From Chthoniobacterales bacterium (GTDB lineage: Bacteria; Verrucomicrobiota; Verrucomicrobiia; Chthoniobacterales; UBA10450): 7,821 nt of DNA. The DNA lies in contig JACCZO010000474.1 of the NCBI GenBank assembly GCA_013695925.1, forward strand, positions 1 to 7,821. The letters run 5' to 3'. A program made the translations under genes and the position numbers. Positions 1 through 6,133 of this stretch are shown here, piece after piece; positions within the stretch are counted from its first letter, which is position 1, and each line of letters starts with the position of its first letter. The notes beneath the pieces were generated by a model that saw nothing but the letters and a program-made list of their open reading frames with translations, did not search any database and was not told where the DNA came from.

Positions 1-154
1 TGACGGCGTCTTCGAAACGACGCCTGAGGCGAACCCGACTGTCACCGCCTTCTACGGCGATGAAGTCATTGCGACCGCGACCGTGGCGGTGATGAAGAAC
101 GGCCAGACGAAGGCGACCGACTCGATCACCTTCCAGACGGTGCGCTGTCCTTAG
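1..154 (+). CDS. C-terminal end of an unrecognised protein (5' truncated)
   Basis: A frame open from the window edge (first complete codon at position 2) ends at a TAG at 152-154 and gives about 50 residues, beginning DGVFETTPEANPTVTAFYGD and ending TFQTVRCP. The alternating Thr/Val/Ala content with short polar stretches looks like a beta-sandwich of an extracellular or periplasmic protein, but I do not recognise the family. Codon choice is GC-rich and similar to the neighbours, which supports real coding. No PEP-CTERM-like sorting tail is present, despite the exosortase-associated gene nearby. The gene converges on the minus-strand cluster. Function unknown; the bulk of the protein lies outside the window. 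Confidence 0.55.
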   Translation, partial: DGVFETTPEANPTVTAFYGDEVIATATVAVMKNGQTKATDSITFQTVRCP

Positions 155-175
155 CTTAGAAGACAGCGTTTCGCT

Positions 176-210
176 AAAAGATGGCGCAGGCCCGGCGAGC
201 CTGCACCATC
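176..210 (-). terminator. Rho-independent terminator of the minus-strand gene cluster
   Basis: Read on the minus strand, an inverted repeat pairs 206-210 with 180-184 and 199-204 with 186-191 (GCAGGC/GCCTGC), with one 1x1 mismatch (185/205) and a 7-base loop (192-198). It is followed at once by CTTTT (180-176). It begins about 19 bases past the TAA of the beta-lactamase-family gene, as expected for an intrinsic terminator. The stem could also slow transcription from the converging upstream gene, but there is no T-run on the plus side, so it is mainly a minus-strand terminator. Confidence 0.6.
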
Positions 211-228
211 CGATGGCGACGCCCGGCG

Positions 229-1371
229 TTACTCATAGAGAGCATCGACCAAACGGAGCGATTTGGCATTGGGCAAGACCTGCCGCTCCATTTGGTTCAT
301 CACGTAGGCGAAGGAGAGGTTGTTTTCCGGATCGGCGAAGGTGTTGCTTCCGCCCGCTCCCGGATGCCCAAAGGCCAGCCCCGATGGGCCGAAGATTCGC
401 GTCCTGGCTTCGGACGCATCTTTCATGAAACCGGCCGAAAACGCCGTTGGGATGAGAAAAACTCGATCCAGTCCGGAGGCCAGCCTCGTCGTCATCTGCG
501 CGATGGTCGCGGGCGAGAAGAAACGCTTTCCATCCAGCTCACCGCCGTTCGCCAGCATCGCGTAAAACCTGCCCAGGGCCTGCGCGCTTCCGATTCCGCC
601 GAGCGAAACGAGGGAGTTCTTGCGATTCTGCGGATCGTTCATTGCGCTAACCGCGTTCAAGCCGCGGGGCGAGGAAAAAGCCCGCTGCTGCAGCGTGCCC
701 GGGATCGTTAAGGCGTGGTAAAATGGATCGGTCGCCGGACCGGTGGCCTTCGCGGCGTAAACGGTGGCGGCGCGAGCGTTCTCCCCCTCGGGCAGTCCGA
801 TCCAGATCTCGAGAGCGAGCGGCTCGGCGAAGATCTCACGCCAATAAACACCAAGTGTCCTGCCATCGAGGCGCCGCACCAATTCGTCGAGCAGAAAACC
901 AAAGGTGCGTGCATGGTAGCCGTGCGCCGTGCCCGGCGCCCAAAGCGGCTTTTGCTTTTCCAATGCCCTAACGACCGCGGCGTGATCCGTGATCTCGACC
1001 ACAGTGTCGAGCGCGGCCAGCCCGGCCTGGTGGGAAAGAAGTTGTCCAAGCCGGATTTCGTCTTTGCCGGCCTGCGCAAACTCCGGCCAGAATTCCGCTA
1101 CCCGGCGCTCCAGACCGATGTCATGTTCCTGCAGGACGTGGAGGAGGCAGGCGCTACCCAAGCCTTTGGTGGCCGACCAGAAGAGGACGATGGTCTCGCT
1201 CGTCCATGGCAGTTCGCGACCCGCGTCGCGGTAGCCTCCTTGCAGCTCGAGTAAAGAGCGGCCGTTTTGCCAGATGGAAACCGCCGCGCCCAACTCGCCG
1301 TAGCGGGCGAAGTTTTCCTCAAAGAGCGGCCTGATTCGCGCCGCCAGGTCCTCCGCGCGAAACGTCCTCAA
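229..1371 (-). CDS. Serine beta-lactamase / esterase family protein (class C-like fold)
   Basis: A 380-residue protein of the beta-lactamase-related serine hydrolase family (Pfam Beta-lactamase), which includes class C beta-lactamases, EstB-type esterases and D-aminopeptidases. The S-x-x-K nucleophile motif is at 66-69 (FWSATKG). The catalytic tyrosine is probably Y152 in the GTAHGYHARTFG stretch, matching the YxN/Y-x-x position. The third motif is HPGAGG at 336-341 in place of KTG, a pattern typical of EstB-like esterases and other non-beta-lactamase members. No signal peptide is visible, so it is probably cytoplasmic and more likely an esterase or amidase than a resistance enzyme; the substrate cannot be told. 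The only start in the frame before an upstream stop (TAG at 1386-1384) that keeps the full N-terminus is TTG at 1371, preceded by AAGGA. It lies 24 bp behind the TIGR04073 gene and is probably cotranscribed with it. Confidence 0.88.
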   Translation of the reverse strand: MRTFRAEDLAARIRPLFEENFARYGELGAAVSIWQNGRSLLELQGGYRDAGRELPWTSETIVLFWSATKGLGSACLLHVLQEHDIGLERRVAEFWPEFAQAGKDEIRLGQLLSHQAGLAALDTVVEITDHAAVVRALEKQKPLWAPGTAHGYHARTFGFLLDELVRRLDGRTLGVYWREIFAEPLALEIWIGLPEGENARAATVYAAKATGPATDPFYHALTIPGTLQQRAFSSPRGLNAVSAMNDPQNRKNSLVSLGGIGSAQALGRFYAMLANGGELDGKRFFSPATIAQMTTRLASGLDRVFLIPTAFSAGFMKDASEARTRIFGPSGLAFGHPGAGGSNTFADPENNLSFAYVMNQMERQVLPNAKSLRLVDALYE

Positions 1372-1375
1372 ACCG

Positions 1376-1380
1376 TCCTT
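1376..1380 (-). promoter_or_regulatory. Shine-Dalgarno AAGGA fixing a TTG start
   Basis: Minus-strand AAGGA, four bases before TTG (1371-1369). There is no ATG or GTG between the upstream in-frame TAG and residue 66 of the protein, so this site decides the start. It is one of only two clear Shine-Dalgarno sequences in the window. Confidence 0.6.
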
Positions 1381-1381
1381 C

Positions 1382-1390
1382 GCCTAACGA
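1382..1390 (-). repeat. TYGTTAGGC word, copy 1 (intergenic)
   Basis: TCGTTAGGC between the TIGR04073 gene and the beta-lactamase-family gene, directly before the AAGGA ribosome-binding site. It is the only copy outside coding sequence. Confidence 0.6.
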
Positions 1391-1395
1391 GCGGC

Positions 1396-1800
1396 TTAGT
1401 AATCCCGCACGTAGGGATATTTCGACTCGTTCCCGAGCTCCGGCGGGAATTCGCTGTAGCCGCGATGAATCCAGGGAATATCACTGCGCAGCACCGGATA
1501 ATAGGTGCCTTTATAAACCGGGAAGGGCCAGAGCAGCGCCTCGTAAAAGCCGACGCCAAAACGGGCAAAGGCTCGCCCGGTTCCCTTGATGACCCCATAG
1601 CTCGCCCCGGCGGCGTTGCCTTCCTTTTCATTGATGCGGCCGATCGTGACCGGTATTTCCGACCAACCGAAAACCATGTTCGCCACTCCCCGCGACAGTT
1701 TACGCGTCGGCCCGTAATCCGCTGCCGGCGGATCCTGAATGTCGGCGAACGAGCTGACGGCAAATCCGGCAGAGAGCAACAAAACGACCGGCAATTTCAT
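1396..1800 (-). CDS. Exosortase system-associated protein, TIGR04073 family
   Basis: A 134-residue secreted protein. Residues 1-19 form a signal peptide (MKLPVVLLLSAGFAVSSFA, cleavage probable before D20). The mature part carries the family core: RKLSRGVANMVFGWSEIP at 33-50, then a K/E-rich stretch, GASYGVIKGTGRAFARFGVG (65-84) and FYEALLWPFPVYKG (85-98). I recognise this as the TIGR04073 family, found in genomes with the exosortase/PEP-CTERM sorting system; its biochemical role is unknown. The Gly-rich, amphipathic centre suggests association with the envelope. The tail after about residue 105 is rich in Tyr, Pro and acidic residues and more variable. No exosortase or PEP-CTERM substrate is in the window. 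It starts at ATG 1800 with no clear Shine-Dalgarno, 48 bp behind terC. Confidence 0.82.
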   Translation of the reverse strand: MKLPVVLLLSAGFAVSSFADIQDPPAADYGPTRKLSRGVANMVFGWSEIPVTIGRINEKEGNAAGASYGVIKGTGRAFARFGVGFYEALLWPFPVYKGTYYPVLRSDIPWIHRGYSEFPPELGNESKYPYVRDY

Positions 1801-1848
1801 AAGAACGTGGCGAGTAAACCGGTTCGGCTTCCGGATTGCAACACTTCT

Positions 1849-2778
1849 TTAAGGCGTCGCGGAGGCGGCCCCTTTTCGAGTCGCGAAAAGCGAGGCAACA
1901 GTCGTCGTGCTCAGCACCGCGACAATAATGAGGAGCGAGAGCCAGCTCGGAATTTCTATCCACCACTCGACCAGCATTTTCAGCCCAACAAAACACAGGA
2001 TGATCGCCAGCCCATAGCGCAGAAAAACGAAGCGGGCGACGAGATTGGCGAGGAGAAAGTAAAGCGAACGCAGGCCGAGGATGGCGCAGATATTGGAGGT
2101 GTAGACGATGAAGGTGTCGCGCGTGATCGCGAGCACGGCCGGGATGGAGTCGACCGCGAAGACCAAATCCATCACCTCGATCACGATCAGGACGAGGGCG
2201 AGCGGGGTGAGAACGCGCCGGCCACGAACCAGGGCGATGAATTTCGGTCCGTGATAATCGCTTGTCACCGGGAGGAGCCGCCGCACGACGCGGAGGATGA
2301 AACTGTGTTCAAGATCGATCGGCTGCGATTGGGAGAACAGCATCCGCACACCGGTGATGAGGAGAAAGCCACCGAAAACATATAGAACGAAATGAAAGCG
2401 CGAAACGAGCGCCACCCCCAGCCCAATCATGGTTGCGCGCATAATGAGCGCGCCCAAAATTCCCCAGATCAAGACCCGGTGCTCATACCGCGGCGGGACC
2501 CGGAAGTAGGCGAAGATGAGGCCGAAGACGAAAATGTTATCGACGCTGAGCGAGTACTCGATCAGGTAGCAGGTGAAAAAATCGACCGCCTGGTCGGGCC
2601 CCTGCCACCACCAGACAAGGGCATTAAAGCCTAACGAGAGACCGACCCAAAGCAGACTGCGCCGTACCGCGCTGGCGAGGCTGATCCGTTCGCTCCCCCG
2701 GTCGGAGAAGAGATCGACGGCCAGCGCAATCAGCACTCCGAGATGAAAGGCTACCCAAAACCAGATGCTGACCGTCAC
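1849..2778 (-). CDS. TerC/Alx family integral membrane protein (probable metal ion exporter)
   Basis: A 309-residue polytopic inner-membrane protein of the TerC family, close in length to E. coli Alx (about 320). Hydrophobic segments lie near residues 4-24, 40-58, 66-91, 102-123, 128-147, 191-213, 222-245, 250-271 and 277-299, i.e. about nine membrane spans. Both family signatures are intact: EYSLSVDNIFVF (74-85) and MDLVFAVDSIPAVLAIT (203-219), whose acidic residues (E74, D80, D204, D210) are the expected metal-binding positions. Alx and related proteins export Mn2+ or help metallate exported proteins; the substrate here is inferred, not shown. No tellurite-resistance operon surrounds it. 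The start is GTG at 2778; the upstream in-frame TAG (2787-2785) excludes a longer protein. First gene of the minus-strand cluster, divergent from the Gre-domain gene. I see no yybP-ykoY riboswitch ahead of it. Confidence 0.9.
   Translation of the reverse strand: MTVSIWFWVAFHLGVLIALAVDLFSDRGSERISLASAVRRSLLWVGLSLGFNALVWWWQGPDQAVDFFTCYLIEYSLSVDNIFVFGLIFAYFRVPPRYEHRVLIWGILGALIMRATMIGLGVALVSRFHFVLYVFGGFLLITGVRMLFSQSQPIDLEHSFILRVVRRLLPVTSDYHGPKFIALVRGRRVLTPLALVLIVIEVMDLVFAVDSIPAVLAITRDTFIVYTSNICAILGLRSLYFLLANLVARFVFLRYGLAIILCFVGLKMLVEWWIEIPSWLSLLIIVAVLSTTTVASLFATRKGAASATP
2629..2637 (-). repeat. TYGTTAGGC word, copy 2
   Basis: TCGTTAGGC in sense orientation within the terC-family gene, read as TCG TTA GGC (Ser48-Leu49-Gly50). 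It uses the rare Leu codon TTA. Confidence 0.6.
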
Positions 2779-2881
2779 GCGGCGCTAGGTTTCCACGAGT
2801 GACCGGGGCGGGCAATCGGAATCAACGCGCGCCTGGTTTGCGACGAGTGGCGCCTCGTGCATCATTACCTCCCCACATTTT
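2779..2881. promoter_or_regulatory. Divergent control region between terC and the Gre-domain gene
   Basis: 103 bp separate two divergent starts, so promoters for both directions must lie here or overlap the genes. On the plus strand TTGCGA (2838-2843) and CATCAT (2860-2865), spaced 16 bp, form a weak sigma70-like pair. CACGAG (2794-2799) and its complement CTCGTG (2854-2859) form a spaced inverted repeat, and ACGAGTG recurs at 2795-2801 and 2843-2849; the inner ACGAG/CTCGT pair (2843-2847/2854-2858) could form a small hairpin. These might be operator half-sites. No Shine-Dalgarno precedes the plus-strand ATG at 2882. The promoter assignment is tentative. Confidence 0.35.
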
Positions 2882-4756
2882 ATGGATGCTGAACTGCAAA
2901 AGCTGGTCGACTCAGGAAAGCTCACGGCGGCCAATGCAGAAATGCTCGATCAACTCAAGCCCGGCAGTTTCTGTCTGCACAAAAGCTGGGGCTTCGGCCG
3001 GGTGGCCGATTGGAATCTGCTCCTCAACCAGATCCTGATCGATTTCGCAAAGAAGAAAGCCCACCCCATGCAGTTGCATTACGCAGCGGAAAATCTGGCC
3101 CCGATTCCGGCCGAACATTTTCTCGCCCAGAAAGCGACCGATCTCGACGCGCTTAAGAATCAGCTGAAAGAAGATGCCGCCGGGATGATGCGCAACATTC
3201 TGCAGAGCCTGGGTGGAAAAGCGACCCAGACCCAGATCAGCGGCTGGTTGTTAGGCGACGTTTTCAGCGAGCCCGAGTTCAAGCGCTGGTGGGATTCGAC
3301 CAAGAAGTTGCTCAAGAAAGAAGGCCACTTCCTCATCCCGACAAAGAAGAACGACCCGATCGAGCTGCGCGACGCCCCTGTCTCGCGCGCCGATGAGCTC
3401 CTCGCCTTTTTCAATCAGGCGCGCCAGCCGAAAGAACAGGCCGCCGCGCTCGACCAGATCATCAAGCTGCATCACGAATTTCAGGAGCCGGAAAAACAAT
3501 TGCAGCCGCTCCTCGACGCGATCGAGGAAACCGCCCGCCGCAACCAGCGGCTCAATCCCGCGATGGCTTTCGAACTCCTCATCGGCCGCGACGATCTCCT
3601 CCAGCGCGAGCCGAGATTGCGGAGCGCAAATCCCGATTTTACAATCGAGCATTTGGTAGCCGAGGAAGAGACGCGCCTGGCCGACATCCTTCCGAAACTT
3701 CCCTCCGCCAAGGAGCGCCGCGTGCTTCACGTCCTGCCCGCTGCGCTGGGCCAACGCTGGACGGTGCGCGCCCTGCAGCTCATGCAGGGAAGCAACGCCC
3801 GCCTCGTCTCCTCGATGCCGAAAGTCTTCGCCGAGGCCGGCCGGCTCGATGACCTGCGCGCCGCGGTCGATCGCAGCCTGCGCGAACATTCCGCGACCAG
3901 CGAAATGCTCTTCTGGCTCTGCAAAAACCGGGCTGACTGGCCGGAGCTGATCAACCCCGAGCTGCTCAGCGCCATTCTCTCCGCCTGCGAGCGCGACCAG
4001 CATAACGAGAGCAACAGCCGCAGCACGCGCCTGCGCGATCTCCTCCTTTCCGATCGTTCCTTGATCCCGGACATCTTTGCCGGAGCCGACCCGGGGCTGG
4101 CGCGCGACGTGATGCGCCGTCTCATGCTCAGCCCGGTCTTCGACGAATTGACCAAGCGTTCCTTGATGGCGCGCATCATCAAGCTTTATCCGGATTTGCA
4201 GAGCCTCATTACCGGCGGGCAAGTCGAGGAGAAGAGTGAAGCGTTGGTCGTTTCCTGGAGCAGCCTTCAGAAACGCAAAGCCGAGCTCGAAGAATTGGTG
4301 AACAGGAAGATTCCCGAAAACAGCAAGGAGATCGGCGTCGCGCGCTCCTACGGCGATCTGCGCGAAAACTTCGAGTTCAAAGCCGCCAAGGAAATGCAGG
4401 CCGTCCTCATGCGGCGCAAATCGGAATTGGAACGGGACCTCCACCGCGCCCGCGGGACCGCGTTCGAGAGTCCCGACTTCTCGCAGGTTTCCATCGGCAC
4501 GATCGTGACCTTGCGCGACACGAACACCCACAAAGAGGAGACCTACACGATCCTCGGTGCCTGGGATGGCGACCCGGACCGCGCCATCATTTCCTATCAA
4601 ACCGCGATCGGGAAGTCATTGTTAGGCCATCGGCTGGGCGAAGTGGTGGAGCTGAATGCCGAAGGCGATACCGGCTGTTACGCCATCATCGCGATTGAGC
4701 CTGCTCCGCTTGATCAAGTTCCCCCCGATCCCGAGCTGGTCGAGACGGTTTCCTAA
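2882..4756 (+). CDS. Long GreA/GreB-domain transcription elongation factor with large N-terminal extension
   Basis: A 624-residue protein, about four times the size of E. coli GreA (158). Only the C-terminal part, about 455-608, is Gre-like. It has a coiled-coil region (460-525) whose tip holds RSYGDLRENFEF (488-499), with D492 and E495 matching the GreA acidic pair that stimulates RNA polymerase to cleave backtracked transcripts. A globular FKBP-like C-terminal domain follows (about 535-605), with YTILGAWDGD and AIGKSLLGHRLGEVVEL. The first 450 residues are mostly helical. A short beta-rich patch, KPGSFCLHKSWGFGRV (26-41), recalls a CarD/Tudor-like RNAP-binding module, and residues 165-440 look like a helical-repeat scaffold. 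Chlamydial GreA has a similar long form (about 715 residues), so this may be a PVC-group architecture. Expected role: rescue of stalled RNA polymerase, with the extension adding another contact. It starts at ATG 2882 without a Shine-Dalgarno and lies 26 bp before kdsA. Confidence 0.85.
   Translation: MDAELQKLVDSGKLTAANAEMLDQLKPGSFCLHKSWGFGRVADWNLLLNQILIDFAKKKAHPMQLHYAAENLAPIPAEHFLAQKATDLDALKNQLKEDAAGMMRNILQSLGGKATQTQISGWLLGDVFSEPEFKRWWDSTKKLLKKEGHFLIPTKKNDPIELRDAPVSRADELLAFFNQARQPKEQAAALDQIIKLHHEFQEPEKQLQPLLDAIEETARRNQRLNPAMAFELLIGRDDLLQREPRLRSANPDFTIEHLVAEEETRLADILPKLPSAKERRVLHVLPAALGQRWTVRALQLMQGSNARLVSSMPKVFAEAGRLDDLRAAVDRSLREHSATSEMLFWLCKNRADWPELINPELLSAILSACERDQHNESNSRSTRLRDLLLSDRSLIPDIFAGADPGLARDVMRRLMLSPVFDELTKRSLMARIIKLYPDLQSLITGGQVEEKSEALVVSWSSLQKRKAELEELVNRKIPENSKEIGVARSYGDLRENFEFKAAKEMQAVLMRRKSELERDLHRARGTAFESPDFSQVSIGTIVTLRDTNTHKEETYTILGAWDGDPDRAIISYQTAIGKSLLGHRLGEVVELNAEGDTGCYAIIAIEPAPLDQVPPDPELVETVS
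3248..3256 (+). repeat. TYGTTAGGC word, copy 3
   Basis: TTGTTAGGC, sense, in the Gre-domain gene, read as TTG TTA GGC (Leu123-Leu124-Gly125). Confidence 0.6.
4619..4627 (+). repeat. TYGTTAGGC word, copy 4
   Basis: TTGTTAGGC, sense, in the Gre-domain gene, read as TTG TTA GGC (Leu580-Leu581-Gly582). Together with copy 3 these are the only TTA codons I noticed in this 624-codon gene. Confidence 0.6.
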
Positions 4757-4782
4757 AGTGGTCGAAAGGGCTGGCTGCCGCA

Positions 4783-5607
4783 GTGACGATGAAGCCGAAA
4801 TCTCTCGCGATTAATTCCGTCACGCTGGGGGGAAAACGGCCGGCGTTTATCCTCGGTCCCTGCGTGATCGAATCCGAGGCTTTCGTTAGGCGAATGGCGC
4901 GCCGGATCGCCCGGATCTGCGCCGCGGAAGAGCTGCCTTTTATCTTTAAGGCTTCCTACGACAAGGCGAATCGCACCTCGGTGAAGTCGTATCGTGGAAT
5001 CGGCGCGCGCGATGGCTGCGCGTTGCTCGCCGAGATTGGGCGTGAAATCGGCATGCCGGTCACGACCGATGTCCACTCGCCCGACGAGGCCGAGGTTGCC
5101 GCGGAATTTATCGATATCCTGCAGATCCCGGCGTTCCTTTGCCGGCAGACCGATCTGATCCGCGCCGCCGTTGAGACAGGTCGCGTTGTGAATGTGAAGA
5201 AAGGCCAATTCCTCGCCCCTTGGGACGTGCGTAACATCGCCGAGAAACTGCAGGCCTTCGGCGCGAAAAAGTTTTTCTTCACGGAACGCGGCACCACCTT
5301 TGGCTACAACAATCTCGTTGCCGACATGCGTTCGCTTGCCTGGCTCCGCGCGGACGGTTATCACGTCATCTTCGACGCGACCCACTCGGTCCAGCGCCCG
5401 GGGGGCGCGGGCGATGCCACTTCCGGCGATGCCGCTCTTGCTCCGGTCCTGGCCCGGGCCGCGCTCGCCGCTGGTTGCGACGGCATTTTTATGGAGGTGC
5501 ACGAGAATCCGGCGCGTGCGCTCTCCGATGGACCGAACCAAGTTCCGCTAAAGGATTTGCCGAAGCATTTGCGCATGTTAAAAGCTATTCATGCTGCCGT
5601 GTCATAG
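4783..5607 (+). CDS. kdsA: 3-deoxy-8-phosphooctulonate synthase (Kdo-8-phosphate synthase)
   Basis: Cytoplasmic enzyme of Kdo biosynthesis: condenses phosphoenolpyruvate with D-arabinose 5-phosphate to Kdo-8-phosphate, precursor of the LPS inner core. 274 residues, near the usual 270-285, with a complete TIM barrel. Hallmarks: GPCVIES (25-31), FKASYDKANRTSVKSYRG (55-72), TTDVH (94-98), PAFLCRQTDL (116-125), NVKKGQF (137-143), RGTTFGYNNLVADMR (169-183), FDATHSVQRPGG (197-208), MEVHENP (237-243), SDGPNQ (248-253). C27, together with H201, E238 and D249, forms the metal site of the metal-dependent class (as in Aquifex), whereas E. coli has Asn at the Cys position. The frame opens at GTG 4783; ATG 4789 (272 residues) is an equally likely start. 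The purine run GAAAGGG at 4764-4770 is rather far from both. The stop overlaps lptC by 17 bp. No kdsC phosphatase follows. Confidence 0.95.
   Translation: MTMKPKSLAINSVTLGGKRPAFILGPCVIESEAFVRRMARRIARICAAEELPFIFKASYDKANRTSVKSYRGIGARDGCALLAEIGREIGMPVTTDVHSPDEAEVAAEFIDILQIPAFLCRQTDLIRAAVETGRVVNVKKGQFLAPWDVRNIAEKLQAFGAKKFFFTERGTTFGYNNLVADMRSLAWLRADGYHVIFDATHSVQRPGGAGDATSGDAALAPVLARAALAAGCDGIFMEVHENPARALSDGPNQVPLKDLPKHLRMLKAIHAAVS
4883..4891 (+). repeat. TYGTTAGGC word, copy 5
   Basis: TCGTTAGGC, sense, in kdsA, but in a different phase: TTC GTT AGG CGA (Phe-Val-Arg-Arg, 34-37). It uses the rare Arg codon AGG. Confidence 0.6.
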
Positions 5608-6133
5608 CGGGTCCCGCGTTTTCCGCGGGGCACGCCTGAGTCTTGTCTTGTTGCTTGTCGGCAGCTCGCTCGCCCTGGCGGGCGATCGCAAACGCCGCCG
5701 AAGTGCGCCGACCCCCACGCCCGGGGCGACGGAAGGGCTCGGCTTGAAAAACATTCCGCTCACCGTTGGACACGAAGCAAAGGGGCTGATCCTGCCGAAC
5801 TACGATATCAAGGGGAACTTGATCGGCCGCTTCGAGGCCGCCAGCGCCGCCCGCGTCGATGAAAACCACGTCCGTTTTACAAACCTGAAGATGACCACTT
5901 TCGACGATCGCGAGCAGCCCGATTTCAAGGTCGATATGAGCGATGCCGTGCTCGATCTCGAGACCCGGGTGATCGATTCCAGAGCGCGGACAAATGTGAA
6001 ACGGGCCGATTTCGAGATCGCCGGGGATAGTATGAGTTTCAACACCATGACTAAGCTGGGCACGCTGAAGGGCAACGTCCACATGACCATTTTCAACCAG
6101 AAGGAAATCGCCGGGTCCAACGCCAAACCATGA
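5591..6133 (+). CDS. lptC: LPS export system periplasmic protein LptC (divergent)
   Basis: A 180-residue protein with an N-terminal hydrophobic segment (16-30, LSLVLLLVGSSLALA) that acts as membrane anchor or signal peptide. A basic, Pro/Thr-rich linker (32-46) follows, then a beta-rich domain (about 60-170) of the OstA/LptC jellyroll type: LPNYDIKGNLIGRFEAAS (68-85), ENHVRFTNLKMTTFDD (91-106), a repeat of short strands, and GTLKGNVHMTIFN (157-169). LptC sits in the inner membrane with LptBFG and hands LPS to LptA. Sequence similarity alone is weak; the identification rests on fold pattern plus position between kdsA and lptA-lptB. The ATG at 5591 lies inside the end of kdsA and has no Shine-Dalgarno, so translation is probably coupled. 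Its stop overlaps lptA by ATGA. LptF and LptG, its usual partners, are not in the window. Confidence 0.72.
   Translation: MLPCHSGSRVFRGARLSLVLLLVGSSLALAGDRKRRRSAPTPTPGATEGLGLKNIPLTVGHEAKGLILPNYDIKGNLIGRFEAASAARVDENHVRFTNLKMTTFDDREQPDFKVDMSDAVLDLETRVIDSRARTNVKRADFEIAGDSMSFNTMTKLGTLKGNVHMTIFNQKEIAGSNAKP
5611..5631 (+). other. GC-rich hairpin at the kdsA/lptC overlap
   Basis: CCCGCG (5613-5618) and CGCGGG (5624-5629) pair perfectly around a TTTTC loop. Adding G5611-C5631 and T5612-G5630 makes an 8-bp stem. It begins four bases after the kdsA stop and lies within lptC codons 7-14. There is no T-run after it, so it is not an intrinsic terminator; it may modulate translation of lptC or protect the kdsA message end. 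The structure is visible in the sequence; the role is inference. Confidence 0.4.

Noticed and set aside
1801..1848. Possible terminator between the terC-family gene and the TIGR04073 gene
   Set aside because: Only short CCGG repeats (around 1819-1834) can pair and no T-run follows on the minus strand, so read-through is more likely.
1267..2385. A 372-codon plus-strand open frame across the minus-strand genes
   Set aside because: It runs antisense through three genes and an intergenic gap, its product is a charged low-complexity Arg/Asp/Glu-rich sequence, and the opposite strand encodes well-recognised TerC and TIGR04073 proteins.
2779..2881. Possible yybP-ykoY manganese riboswitch ahead of the terC-family gene
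   Set aside because: The leader is at most about 100 bp, shared with a divergent gene, and I could not find the conserved paired stems or loop sequences of that riboswitch.
3251..4600. A 449-codon open frame on the minus strand, fully antisense to the Gre-domain gene
   Set aside because: Long antisense frames are common opposite GC-rich genes with strong third-position bias. The translation has no recognisable domain, and the sense frame has a clear GreA/GreB domain.
4753..5541. A 262-codon minus-strand frame opposite kdsA
   Set aside because: Shadow of kdsA, whose catalytic and metal residues are all present on the plus strand.
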